This document shows, piece by piece, positions 24,560 through 34,670 of a stretch of 64,000 nt of DNA; the stretch's first letter is position 1, and every line of letters starts with the position of its first letter. The notes under the pieces were generated by a model that worked only from the letters and a program-made list of their open reading frames with translations, searched no databases and was not told where the DNA came from. The translations under genes and the position numbers were made by a program. Origin of the DNA: Moringa oleifera (taxonomy: Eukaryota; Streptophyta; Magnoliopsida; Brassicales; Moringaceae); contig JAJFZO010000646.1 of NCBI GenBank assembly GCA_021397835.1, positions 176,001 through 240,000 on the forward strand. The letters run 5' to 3'.

Positions 24560-26815
24560 CGCTCCATGGGTACAAGATCGAAAAGAATGCATTGAGAAGG
24601 AAGGACACTTTTAGAGGCGAAAGGCCATGGGGAGATACCGTCTGTGATCCATGGATCTCCGATTAGGAAATCGTATCCAAGCTTCGAGGCTAGTATGTGC
24701 TCTTTGAACTTTTAAAAATTAGCGAACTGAAACATCTAAGTAGATAAAGGAAGGAAAATCAACCAAGACCCCATTAGTAATAACGAGCAAGAGTGGATGG
24801 GGGGTAAGAAGAAAAACAAAGACAAAGCTTCGTTCTTTAACAAAGTGTTCACTTCTTTTTCGCTAGGTTTCATTCGATTTATTATGGATTAGATGATGGA
24901 AAAACCAGCAAGCCCCTTGACTTTCTATTCTATTAGTGAAGGGCACAGTTAACTGTAATTGTGAAAAGGTTGGAAGATCTGGCCAAAGAAGGTGATAGCC
25001 CTGTAAATTCGTTCCTATGGTTCGATCCTCCTCAGTAAAATCGAGCATGTTTAAATTCTGATAGCTTTTACACGATAAAGAGGGACCACCTTCTAAACGT
25101 AAGTATTCCTCAATGATTGATAGCGTATAAGTACTGTGAGGGAAAGGTGAAAAGGACCCTATTTAGGGAGTGCAATAGAGAACCTGAAATCTGATGCAAA
25201 CAATCAGCCGAAGGAGCAGAGCTTAGAGCCTTGACTTTCTATTAGTAAAGTGCACTCATTCTAACGGCATACCTTTTGCATGATGGGTCAGCAAGGAAAT
25301 GGGAACAGCGGCTTAAGCCAATAGGTATAAGCGCTTCCAAAGGTGGAAGATTATAGTTCTTCCTATTTAACCTGAAACTGATCAATGTAGCCATGAGCAA
25401 GTTGAAGAGAGCTCTAACAAGCCTTGGAGGATCGAACCCACATATGTGACGGGGATGACCTGTGGCTAGGGGTGAAAGGCCAACCAGGATCGAATATAGC
25501 CGATTTTTCATAAAATTTATTTCAGTAGAGCATATGATGTCGATGGCCCAAGGTAAAGCACTCAATGGGCTAAGGTGGCCTCATTTCACCTTACCAACCC
25601 TAGGGAAACTTTGAATACAGGCCTAGATCATTTGTATAGATAGACTTTTGTTATGTTAAGATCCAAAGTCGAGAGGAAACAACCTGGATTGTACGCTAAA
25701 GTCCTAAGCAATCACTTAGTGGAAAAGGAAGTGATCGAGCGATGACAAATAAGAGGTGGACTTGGAAGTAGCCATCCTTTGAAGAAAGCATAATAGCTCA
25801 CTAGTCTAGCTCCATGGCACCAAAAATGTATCAGGGCTCAAGTGATTCACCGAAGCGACAAGACTTTGAAAGCTGCTTTTTCAAGTGTCAGTAGTAGAAC
25901 ATTCTGTTAATTAGGGAAGGTTTTTGGTGACAAGACCTGGAGATATCAGAAGTGAGAATGCTAACATGAGTAATGAGAAATCCTATGAAAAACACGATCG
26001 CTTGCTAGTGGAAGGCTTTCTACGTTCAGTCAATTTATGCAGAGTGAATCGGTCCTGAAGGAAACCCCGAAAGGGCTGCCGTCCAATGGTACACGAAAGT
26101 GATGAAGTTGCTTTCACTATAGAACTATGCCTATCTGTTGAAGCGAATTGGATGATCTGGCCGAGGGTTGCCCCTCTTGCCCTCACTTTCCTCTCCCTGA
26201 TATGAACCTTGAGTCATTAAAGTCTTTTTAACTCGGCCTAGCCCGATCGCCCTACGTGATTAACGCTTCAAAAGGTTTTTATTCGTCGTAGTTTGGCAAC
26301 CTAAGGGGTGAACACTTTTATTATCTAAAGATGAAGACTCTAAAGTGGGCGAAAACTTGACCTAGCAGGCGAACATGCCAGGCTCCAACTCCGCTCATCT
26401 GCTGATACCTTTCGAAGCACTTTCGTCTGTGCACTTTAGTTTTTTCATATGTCATTCAGCACCACGAGTCTACAAGCATTTTTCATTTTAGTGGTCGCTT
26501 TTTTTTCTTCAGTAGGGGCCTTTAGTCTTTGAATTAGAGTAGGGGTCATGAGAGAGCAGAGTGTACTGCCCGGCCGTAGTCACAAGGTTGTTTATAGTCG
26601 CGATTGTTATCATAGTCAATAAGGTTGGAACTTCCAGGAAAAAACTTTGATTTGGGAGGGCGATCCTCCTGGTTAACTGACTGTACCCCAAACTGACATA
26701 GGTGAACAATTAGAGTACACTAGGGTGCTTGAGAGAACCATATTAAAGGAACTCGGCAAAATGACCCCGTAACTTCAGAAGAAGTAGTGCTTTCCTATCT
26801 TTTGATTACTGATTA
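24560..26815 (+). pseudogene. rrn26: Mitochondrial 26S rRNA, 5' part (domains I to early IV)
   Basis: This follows plant mitochondrial large-subunit rRNA from near its 5' end (GAAGGAAGGACACTTTTAGA, then AGCGAACTGAAACATCT), through TGATAGCCCTGTA, CACTTAGTGGAAAAGGAAG and GGTGACAAGACCTGGAGATA, to the early domain IV block GGAACTCGGCAAAATGACCC. It ends at a corrupted CTTTTGATTA. About 170-190 bases of domain IV that should follow are missing, and plastid DNA takes their place. The rRNA resumes at 27952. Many differences from the remembered consensus are C-to-T and G-to-A. The 5' boundary is approximate. The interruption rules out a functional 26S rRNA from this copy unless an extraordinary splicing event removed the insert. 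Confidence 0.9.
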
Positions 26816-26915
26816 GTAAGCAATAATATCTATAAAAAAATAATAATAATTATCTGCCTGATTCTTTTTGTAATTTAATCTTAAGTCACCAAAGAAAAAT
26901 CCATTCTTCAGGGTT

Positions 26916-27465
26916 TTACATTGATTCTGATAAACTAACTACGTTGTTATATTTGATTGAATTTTGATTCAAAGGAAAAAAAGTATGAAGCTGAAATAAC
27001 TCATTCAAAACACCTTTTAAAGGATTATGTGGTACAATTGAATTGAATAAGCCCTTATAGAATAAATATTCAGCCGCTTGTGAACCTTCAGGCACTATCT
27101 TATTCAATGTTTGTTCAATTACTCTTTTACCCGCAAATGGAATATAAGCATTGGGTTCGACAATAATGATATCCCCCAACATACCAAAGCTAGCTGTCAC
27201 CCTACCGGTAGTAGGAGATGTAAGAATTGATACATAGAATAACTTTTTATTTTATTGATAATCATATAAAGCGAAAGATATTGTAGCCATTTGCATCAAA
27301 CTTAAACTTCCTTCTTGCATCCGTGCTCCTCTAGAAGCACACACTAGAATAAGGGGTAAAATTTTATTGGTAGCATACTTGATCAAACATGTGATTTTCT
27401 TGCCTATTACGAATCCCATACTATCCCACATAAACTGAAAATCCATAACCTTAAGTGCTATAGGA
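26916..27465 (-). pseudogene. accD: Plastid accD 3' fragment (acetyl-CoA carboxylase beta subunit)
   Basis: In plastids accD encodes the carboxyltransferase beta subunit of acetyl-CoA carboxylase, needed for fatty acid synthesis. Here the minus strand encodes its C-terminal carboxyltransferase region: [17 protein letters not shown], then [18 protein letters not shown], then [20 protein letters not shown], then [11 protein letters not shown] and a C terminus ending NQNSIK plus extra residues. The reading frame is kept across the fragment with one premature stop after LYDYQ, where the usual Ser codon has become TAA. Missense changes include Gly to Arg in CASGGARMQ, a G-to-A change. The N-terminal half of the gene is absent. 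It has no plastid context and cannot be functional. Confidence 0.9.
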
Positions 27466-27648
27466 ATTTATCAAACAAATCGCACTCATTCATATACATT
27501 AGGAGTCCACTGATGAGAAGGGGCTGGGGAAAGCTTGAACCCAATTCCTATAGTGATGAATATAAATGCAATTGAAATTCTTGAGGAGTTATACATTTAT
27601 GTATTGATAAGACCATTCACTATTTCTTGAAGCTCATTCTCTCCCCTA
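27466..27648 (-). pseudogene. ndhB: Plastid ndhB fragment (NDH complex subunit 2)
   Basis: ndhB encodes a membrane subunit of the thylakoid NAD(P)H dehydrogenase-like complex. The minus strand reads [13 protein letters not shown], a stop, then [20 protein letters not shown] and [16 protein letters not shown], matching ndhB around its [20 protein letters not shown] and [14 protein letters not shown] segments. The stop at the Gln codon of LINTQ is a CAA-to-TAA (C-to-T) change. Another stop follows VYE, where Gly is expected. The piece is joined directly to psbB upstream and accD downstream. Because several conifer lineages and gnetophytes lack ndh genes, its presence points to a plastid donor that kept them. 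Confidence 0.85.
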
Positions 27649-27940
27649 GACCCTTGGACTGCTACGAAAAACACCATTGGATTTCAAAGTAGCACGATTT
27701 AATTCAAAAATTTCACCTAATTGAGCGCGTCTAGCCTATTTTTTCACTGTCACGGGATCACTATAACTCACTCCATTGAGTTCACCACCATAGAACTCAA
27801 CAGTTACACCTACTTGTTCGACATTATATTTCGATTCTGCCCTTCTAAAAGGAACATCCACTTTAATGATTCCATCTTCGTCTATCAAAACAATCGAAAA
27901 TGTTTCAAAAAAAGTAGACGTACGACGTACAAATGAACAT
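27649..27940 (-). pseudogene. psbB: Plastid psbB fragment (photosystem II CP47)
   Basis: psbB encodes CP47, a chlorophyll-binding core antenna of photosystem II. The minus strand encodes the large lumenal loop: [20 protein letters not shown], then [20 protein letters not shown], then [11 protein letters not shown], a stop in place of Tyr, then ARRAQLGEIFELNRATLK and SNGVFRSSPR. The fragment breaks off at FRSSPR, just before the WFTFGH segment, and is joined to ndhB. Except for the single stop and a few substitutions the match is very close. It is a non-functional internal fragment. Confidence 0.9.
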
Positions 27941-27951
27941 GAAAAAGGGAA

Positions 27952-28935
27952 CTGTTATAAGCTTTGAATGGAAGCCCAGGTAAATAGTGGTAGTAACTTT
28001 AACTGTGCTAAGGTAGCGAAATTCCTTGTCGTATAAGTAGTGACCTGCACGAATGGTGTAATGACTGCCTTGTTGTCTTCAACATGGACCCAATGAAATT
28101 GAATTCTCCGTGAAGATGTGGAGTACCAACGACTAGACTATAAGACCCCGTGTACCTTAACTATAGCTTCGTAGTGACAACTTTGATCGAATATGTAGGA
28201 TAAGTGGGAGGTGGTGACACATAACGAAACTAAATGTTGAAAGACCACTCTTTCACTTAAGGATGCCTAACCGCTGCACCGAGAATTTGGGGGAGGGGAG
28301 GGGGAGGCAGGACACTGCGAGGTGGGTAGTTTATTTGGGGTGAATGCCTCCTAAAAAGTAACAGAGGTGTGCGAAGGTAGGCTCAAGCTAAGATTCTACT
28401 CGTAAGTATAATGGTATAAGCCTGCCTGAGTGTGAGACCAACTGGTTAAACAGAGACAAAAATTGGCCATAGTGATCTGGGAGTCCCCTGTGGAAGGGCT
28501 CTCGCTTAATGAATCAAAGATTCATCGGGGATAACAGGCTGATAACTCCCAAGCCCTCTTATCGATAGAGTCGTTTGGCACCTAGATGTCGACTCATCAC
28601 ATCCTGGGGTTGAAGAAGGTCCCAAGGGTTCAGCTTTTCATCAATTCAAGTGGTACGTGAGTTGAGTTTAAAACACATAAGATAGTTCAGTTCCTATCTA
28701 TCGTTGGTGTTAAAGGGAGAACTGCGAGGAGCCAACCCTAGTACTAGAGGATTGGGTTGGGCCAAGGTGTATCGGTTGTTATGCCAATAGCAACGCCGAG
28801 CAACTAAGTTGGTATGGAAGAACTGCTGCACCGTGGGAAATCCTTATTTATACAAGTTTTCATATGAGGTTTTTGAACAGAACTTTGATAGGCGAGAGGT
28901 ATAAGCACCTCGAAGTGTGAAGCGATCATGTACTA
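27952..28935 (+). pseudogene. rrn26: Mitochondrial 26S rRNA, 3' part (late domain IV to VI)
   Basis: The rRNA resumes at AAGCTTTGAATGGAAGCCCA and continues through CTAAGGTAGCGAAATTCCTT, GAATTCTCCGTGAAGATG, the peptidyl-transferase segment GGGGATAACAGGCTGAT, the GATGTCG...CATCCTGGGG block and the sarcin-ricin region to a 3' end near CGAAGTGTGAAGCGATC. The sarcin-ricin loop, normally the near-invariant AGTACGAGAGGA, reads AGTACTAGAGGA. Differences from the expected sequence in the first 120 bases are almost all C-to-T or G-to-A (for example GTCGCATAAGTAGCG to GTCGTATAAGTAGTG). With the plastid insertion removed, the whole gene would be about 3.2 kb, a normal length for plant mitochondrial 26S rRNA. 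Confidence 0.92.
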
Positions 28936-28966
28936 AATGAAATGACTTTCATTTTCCATAACCAAA

Positions 28967-29194
28967 ATGAAAGAAAGTCACCCTATTCTTGCAATTACAA
29001 TTAGTCTCGCTACCTCTTTAGTTGCCGCCTCCTACTTGCTCATTCGTAATTACTACCACAAGAAAGTCGTCCCTATCTTTAAGGGAGCTTATGCACTCCA
29101 TGACTTTCTTAAAGCCTTTTTTTTTTATTTTATAATAATAAGGGTAACCTTCATAGCTTTAACCTATATAAGGGGCTTTAGCCTAGCTTACTAA
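28967..29194 (+). CDS. Small membrane-protein-like ORF, family unknown
   Basis: An open frame of 75 codons begins about 30 bases after the rrn26 3' end and finishes about 60 bases before trnfM. It starts MKESHPILAITISLATSLVA, a short polar start followed by a hydrophobic stretch (residues 7-25), then a basic patch (RNYYHKK), then a second hydrophobic stretch (residues 48-70, FFFYFIIIRVTFIALTYI). This suggests two membrane spans. A diverged, stop-containing copy lies at 13037-13190. I recognise no family, and no ribosome-binding context can be judged for plant mitochondria. It may be a chance frame in a repeated spacer, but conservation of amino acids such as TSLV and IRNY between copies deserves a check. 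Confidence 0.35.
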   Translation: MKESHPILAITISLATSLVAASYLLIRNYYHKKVVPIFKGAYALHDFLKAFFFYFIIIRVTFIALTYIRGFSLAY

Positions 29195-29256
29195 GCTCTA
29201 GTTCTATCCTTTAGAGGGATAGTGGTGGGAATCATGAAAGAAAGAAAAGGGGAAGA

Positions 29257-29330
29257 AATGGGGTAGAGGAATTGGTCGACTCATAAGGTCCATGACATGA
29301 AGACTGCAGGTTAGAATCCTATCCTCGCCT
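29257..29330 (+). pseudogene. trnfM: Mitochondrial tRNA-fMet (CAU) pseudogene
   Basis: The sequence matches plant mitochondrial initiator tRNA: GGGGTAGAGGAATTGGTC, the CAT anticodon at 29291-29293 followed by GA, then GAAGACTGCAGGTT and an ATCCT...CTCGCCT 3' end. Damage is visible. The acceptor start reads AATGGGG instead of AGCGGGG. The anticodon stem carries changes in both arms (AAGG and CATG rather than CAGG and CCTG). The T loop TTCGAAT has become TTAGAAT, and the T stem has a G-to-A change. Its position a few hundred bases downstream of rrn26 suggests the two were carried together from a mitochondrial genome. It is unlikely to be functional. Confidence 0.85.
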
Positions 29331-32300
29331 ACTCACTTGAGATACTGTGGGAGCCGATAGTCATGCCTTAACACACTCCTTTGACTAATTTTTTCCTTTT
29401 CCAGTTCAAAGAAAGCTTGGTGTTCTTTTACCTTGCATAAAGTAAGGAAGACAGACTGTCATACAGCCTAAGAAAGAAAAGGAAAAGTAAGTGATGGCAA
29501 AGCTTGAAGTCACTAGAGGCATTTTACTTCCCAATTTTTTTATCAGCTAACTATGGCACCTGAGCATCTATACAAAATTTTCATATAATCCTATGACTGG
29601 GCTAGGCCTAGGCAGTTCAAAAGAAATTTTATGTTAAAACCTCTTGAGAATAGATAAAAGGGAAAGGAGGTTGATGAATGGCAAAAGGTCGAATTGGAAA
29701 GTGCAGTTTGCTCTTAATGGAGATAAGAATAAGGAAGCACTAGTCATGGCAAGCATTGGTTGGAAGAAGAGGACAAAGCTTTTAGTATACAGGAGGGCTT
29801 AAGCCTTGATTGATTTTTGCATGACATAAGTTATGTCAAACTGTGATAACAACAGCTGCCATCAAGCAATCCTTGATAATGTTGGCTTCTCAAAAAGATA
29901 CTTTAATGGGTCCATCTTGAACAAAAGCTAGACTTGGTAAGTTAGCATGTAGTTTCTAAGTCTCTACATGGCCCACACAAGCGCAAGGCATGCCTTTGAA
30001 AGCGAAGAGTATCGTCATTCATAGCCCCTTATGTTGTAAGTGGTAAAGGGAGAGTCTTACTCAGATAATAATAAGCCCACTCTTTAAGGCTTACTTCTAT
30101 TCTAAGGTCGTATCATTATGTTGTCCTAATATGTTTCCATCGCCATATCAGCCACCGATAACTATAACAAAAAAGTTATTCCCGGCATTGGTGGGACTAG
30201 TACTGGTGGGTTCATCAGGTACCACTTAATCTTATCGAATGCTCTTTATCTCTCTATAAAAAAAGCCCTTTCCCCTTTCTCTAAAAAGTAAGCTGCTTTC
30301 CCTATTACCAACGCAAAAGGGACTTTTTCTCTTATGTGCATAACCTCTCTCTACTTTGATCTCCAAAAAGATCTCGAGTTGAGAATTCTTTTTTTTTTCA
30401 CCTGACATTGATTCATCTCCCCTTCTTTTGGGCTTAGAATGCATTGATACTTGTATTAGTCTATTGGGAGAACTTTCACGAAAGTCTCTTATAAGGTGCG
30501 TAGCATCTTTCCAGATGCGAAGAATATCCCTAGTCTTAGAGCTTAGCTAGTTACTTCTATTAAGGTGATGGTATAGTCTTAGGATAACTTTCATCTAGCT
30601 AGGCTGCTAGTGAAGGAGTTGATTACCCTCGTAAGGCCTCCCAACAATAGTTCAGTCAGCGGTACGGAGAAGTAACTAAGCCAATGCGAATAGTGCGATG
30701 TCTTGGAAAAGCAAGACTAATTAGCTTCCCTTTGGGCTTTAAGTTCCTTACCTTTTAAGGATCTTCTACTTATAGGCTTGCCTAAGGCCAAAAAGTCTTT
30801 GGGACAAACTCACCACGTGAAAGCTTAAGTAAAGCAAGGATTGCAAGACACTCAGAAAGAGTACTTCTTGAAAGTTGAAGACAAATCTTTCGCAAGAAGT
30901 CAGCTTCACCTATGACGTTGAGGCAAGAGTTAGAATGACTTGCTTGTTGTTAGATTTGCCTAAGCGTTGAAGATGTGGAACTCTTTACTTTGGTTCTTTC
31001 TCTCAGCAACGGGCATAGCATTGAAAGATAAATCAGAGATAAATAGAATTAGATCCTTTCCGCCAGCGAGGCTAATTCTACAAATCAGATCTATAAATAA
31101 TGGATTAAAGAGCAATCGAGAGAGAACTGCATGGAAGTTTACAGTCATAAGGCCTCAATTAATTGATGTAATAGTTACCGTAAGCAGAGGAACTAGATTC
31201 GTTCATTAAGCTAACTAACTGCATAAAACCGACTATACGTATTCTAAGATGTTCACTTCCTCAAGCAATGGTTTCTACTTTCACTAATAGAACCAGGGGC
31301 ACTAGCATTGATGAAAGGCTAGACAATGGGAAAATAAGCTTTGATAACGGGTTGGCTTTGGTCTTTGGTTCATGTTCCTGCACTTGGAATACTTGTACAA
31401 AGTGTCTATATCTAATCGGTTGCATGTGTCAGGCATAGTAACACATTTAATTAAGAGAAAAAAGTGCCATTTAAGATGTTTTCTCAATCATAAATGAAAG
31501 ACAAAGACCTAAGATTTTGTAGGAGAAATGTGCAATAGTTGCTTTGAGACGAGCAAGGAAAATTAGAATAATATAGCAAAAATAACTAGTTATAACTATA
31601 AGTAGAGATAGATAAATAGAATAGAAAAGGTCAGAGTAAGCTACCTATTTGTTATCGAAGAAGATGAACGAAGGTTCCTACCTACCCCTAACTAGCATTA
31701 TGAATCCAATCGCATCTAAATAGATGTTCCTAGTCACGAGATGAGGAGAAGCCCTTGTTCCCTCTTACTATTAAGCCATCCTTAACTCTTCTTTCTGTCC
31801 TCCTTTCCTCATTAGGGCGAAAACTGATAATTGGATAGAATCCTAAAAATCTTTTGAATGAGAAGTGCATGAAAGTAGGATGAAACTGGCGATGCATCGA
31901 ATATTTCAAAAGAGAGGATATAAAAGGGCAGATCTAAGGGATCAGTCTTTAATCCAATCCTGTGAAGGAGGTCAAGAGAAGAGGACTTTCTCATCTCGCA
32001 TTCTAGTATTGATACCTCGCTGGTATCGAGGATAAAGGCATGCTGAAAGGAACAAATGGCTTTTCGAAACTTTCTTTACTGGCAAGCCACACAACAGAGC
32101 ACGGGTTTAATAGTCAGTTTGATAGCCCTCCAATCCATACAAGTGGTCCTTCTATCATACTTGCTCTTCTTTTCTCTGTCTTAACATAGAAGAAAGGATA
32201 ATAGAGGCGAGAGGAAAGCCCTAACCTTGAGTAGACTAACTATCGAAATGAGATAGAACATATCTTGGTTCAGTAATATTACTTTATTTCACTGATATAT

Positions 32301-33365
32301 AGGTGTGCTAGTTCGGCAGCATGAGACGTTACTCTGACTCGCCTTGGCACACACATAGTATTTTGGTCTATGACTGAGAACCGCTTCTTTCCTTTTTGTT
32401 CGTCGAGTATCCTCTGTTCTTTCCTGGCTTCTAAGGTAAGACCATCAGGTTTGATTTGCTTTCCAAACTAGGAGCCCTATGCCTTTTCTTTGAGCTGTCA
32501 CTCATACATTCTAACTTGGATCTTTAGGTGAAATCCAACTCGTTCTGTCCGTGAGCCCATGCTTTTTTTTGTAACTCTACTCGATTAACTTAGGGCGTCT
32601 TAGCGGACAAAGTACAATAACAAGGAATAAGGATAGGCCCTTACTTGTTTTAGGACACTAGAGGCCTACGTATAGGTAAGGACAGCAAAAGATGTTACGT
32701 ACAAGGACAGATGTTGATCTTACTTAAAGAAGGACTAGAAAGAGAGGCACTAACAGATCGGGAGAAGGACTAATAGATTAGTAACAGACATGAAGTAGAG
32801 GTAAAGATAGGACTACTTGTACTTGCCCTCACCTCACTAGCCTTAACCTTATTGCTACTAGTGTTCCCTACTTTCTTGAAAAAAGAACAAGGCCCCTTCT
32901 TTAAGTAACAACAAGATCAATGGTACTTGTAACATCAAGAGTTAGTAATAAGGAGTGAAGAGAATGAATGATCTCAAACAAAGCGAAGCAATCAAAGAGG
33001 AAAAAAAAGGCCTTATTCTCATCTAAAAGAAAAGGTAGCCCTTTAGGACACTCTTTCACTTAGATTAGACTCTTAAGTATAAGTAACTCAGTGCATGTCT
33101 ATCAAGTAGTCCAGAGGGAATAGAAAGAAAACAAGACAAAAGAAGGATCATGCAAGGAATGAGCTAATATAAAAAATCGCACGACTTTTTACAATTATTG
33201 AGGGAGGAAAGGAGCGACTTAGGACCTTAGGATTTGTTGAATAAATTAATATAGGTAATTTTATTTATATTGAAGAAAAAAACTTGCAGTGTATAAAACA
33301 ATTTATATAGATAATTCTCATTTAGAATGAAGACCCGAGTATTGGCATGTCGCTTTTAGTTCTTC
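29331..33365. other. Spacer between trnfM and the RT pseudogene
   Basis: Four kilobases of mitochondrial-like spacer. Frames of 60-80 codons occur on both strands (for example near 30960-31209) but overlap one another in opposite directions and show no family features. No tRNA, repeat or promoter is recognised. Confidence 0.45.
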
Positions 33366-34140
33366 AAGATGCATAGGTTGTGGATTCCAAAGCCTAACAA
33401 GCCAAGAAAAATGCACCTTATAATACCTTGCAAGAAGGACCTCATTGCCGTGGAAGCCCTTTCTTTACTCCTCAATTGTAGTCTATAAGGACGTTTTTCT
33501 GACCAACTCTCATGGCTTTAGGAAGGGGAGAGGACCCATTACCTTCTTTGAGCATGTTAATAGTTGGGGGACAATGGATCGATTTATTAAAGCAGACATT
33601 GTTGGTTGTTTTGATAATATTGATCACACTCTTCTAAATAAAAGAATTGGGTTTTATATGGGTGAGAGTCATTAGGGTAACTCAATTTTTTAGCTTTTAA
33701 AAATATAAAAATAAGAGATAAATAAGATAAGATTTATGGCTCTTGTATAAAAGGGATTCTTCAAGGCAGTCCATTGTCTCCCGTCTTAATGAACATCTTT
33801 CTTCACCAACTTGATGTGAAGATACAAGACTTTATGAGTAAAGAAGTGAGAATTAGGTATGTGTGCTACGCTAACAATATAGCTTTTGCTATTAAGGAAG
33901 GAGCTAACTCAAAAATGGTAAGCCAAGGGTTCAAGCAATTCTTTAATAAGGCCTTAACTGACCTCAAACTGGTAACAACTAGTTTGGGGTTCGTTTAAAG
34001 AATAAGCAAGCCATGCTTTACTTTAGTTCTTAGAGTCCTAGTGTTAATTCATCCAAACAAAAACTTAGAGTTAAGGGCACCCATTAATAGGTTAAAAAAC
34101 AAATTGTTTTAATCAATCGACAACGACATGAGGAAGATGT
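33366..34140 (+). pseudogene. Group II intron reverse transcriptase pseudogene
   Basis: Group II intron proteins combine reverse transcriptase and maturase activity. Motifs appear in the right order but in three frames: RLWIPKPNKPRKM...PCKKDLIAVEALSLLLN (RT1), SHGFRKGRGPITFFEHV (RT2), DRFIKADIVGCFDNIDH (RT3, with the first catalytic Asp), GILQGSPLSPVLMNIFLHQL (RT4, the usual Pro changed to Leu), then IRYVCYANNIAFAI (RT5). The catalytic box should be YADD but is YANN. Both Asp codons became Asn by G-to-A changes, so polymerase activity would be lost. The ELRAPINRLKNKL segment downstream resembles the region before domain X. Stops and frameshifts separate the pieces. No intron RNA domain V was identified nearby. 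It resembles the intron-encoded type of plant mitochondria rather than nad1 matR. Confidence 0.85.
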
Positions 34141-34376
34141 AAGGCAAATGTGTAAAACACTTTGAGATAGCACTCCTTCCTCGAGTATTCTAGTATCTCG
34201 CTCTTTATCCGTGTTATTGCAATGCTAACAAGGTACTTGCTTTTTCCACAAAATTTGTACAAAAAAAGTACAAGTTTTATCTTCAACTACCTAAAAAGAT
34301 AAAGCCCAAAAGCAAAGAAGGGCTTCAGCTTCCTTTTGAAAAGTTCTTCTTCAAAAACGCTTGTGACATCTTTGAA

Positions 34377-34667
34377 ATGAAAATGAAAATAAAAACAAGA
34401 ATTGCAAAGATGGAGGAGCTTGATCTGGCTAAGGCACTAATAGCAACCTGCTTCTTTTTCATCGAGATTAGTCTTCAGTCTGTCGAAAAAAAAGGTCAAA
34501 AAAATGTTGTATATAAATGTAGATGCGGGTTATTGGGTTTGGATCAAAATGGAATTTTCGAAAAATCAGGGGCTAGAGGTTACGCGTCAACTCCTAAACT
34601 ACCATTATGCCTTTACTCTCTTAAAGGGCTAGACCTCAACATAGTAAGTCACTTGACTCCTGACTAA
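34377..34667 (+). CDS. 96-codon ORF downstream of the RT relic, function unknown
   Basis: This open frame begins MKMKIKTRIAKMEELDLAK and continues through FFFIEISLQSVEKKGQKN and CRCGLLGLDQNGIFEKSGAR. It could be a remnant of the C-terminal part of the intron protein or an unrelated chance frame. The stretch coding FFIEISLQS shares the bases ATCGAGATT.GTCTTCAGTCT with a non-coding site at 51196-51216. That suggests this part is a dispersed repeat rather than a true gene. No domain is recognised. Confidence 0.2.
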   Translation: MKMKIKTRIAKMEELDLAKALIATCFFFIEISLQSVEKKGQKNVVYKCRCGLLGLDQNGIFEKSGARGYASTPKLPLCLYSLKGLDLNIVSHLTPD

Positions 34668-34670
34668 CTA

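Larger units (their letters stand above)
26816..27951 (-). other. Plastid-derived insertion (psbB-ndhB-accD mosaic) inside rrn26
   Basis: Three fragments of plastid genes, all reading on the minus strand, lie end to end between the two halves of rrn26. Read along that strand the order is psbB, ndhB, accD. These genes are not neighbours in plastid genomes, so pieces were joined before or during insertion, probably by end joining. At the ndhB-accD joint the bases CCTATAGCA could belong to either partner, suggesting microhomology. The insertion replaces, rather than simply splits, part of rRNA domain IV. The left 100 bases, after the accD 3' end, are AT-rich and unassigned. Confidence 0.85.

Noticed and set aside
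24463..26709. Several 60-107 codon frames on both strands
   Set aside because: They lie in or next to rrn26. rRNA sequence often contains open frames by chance.
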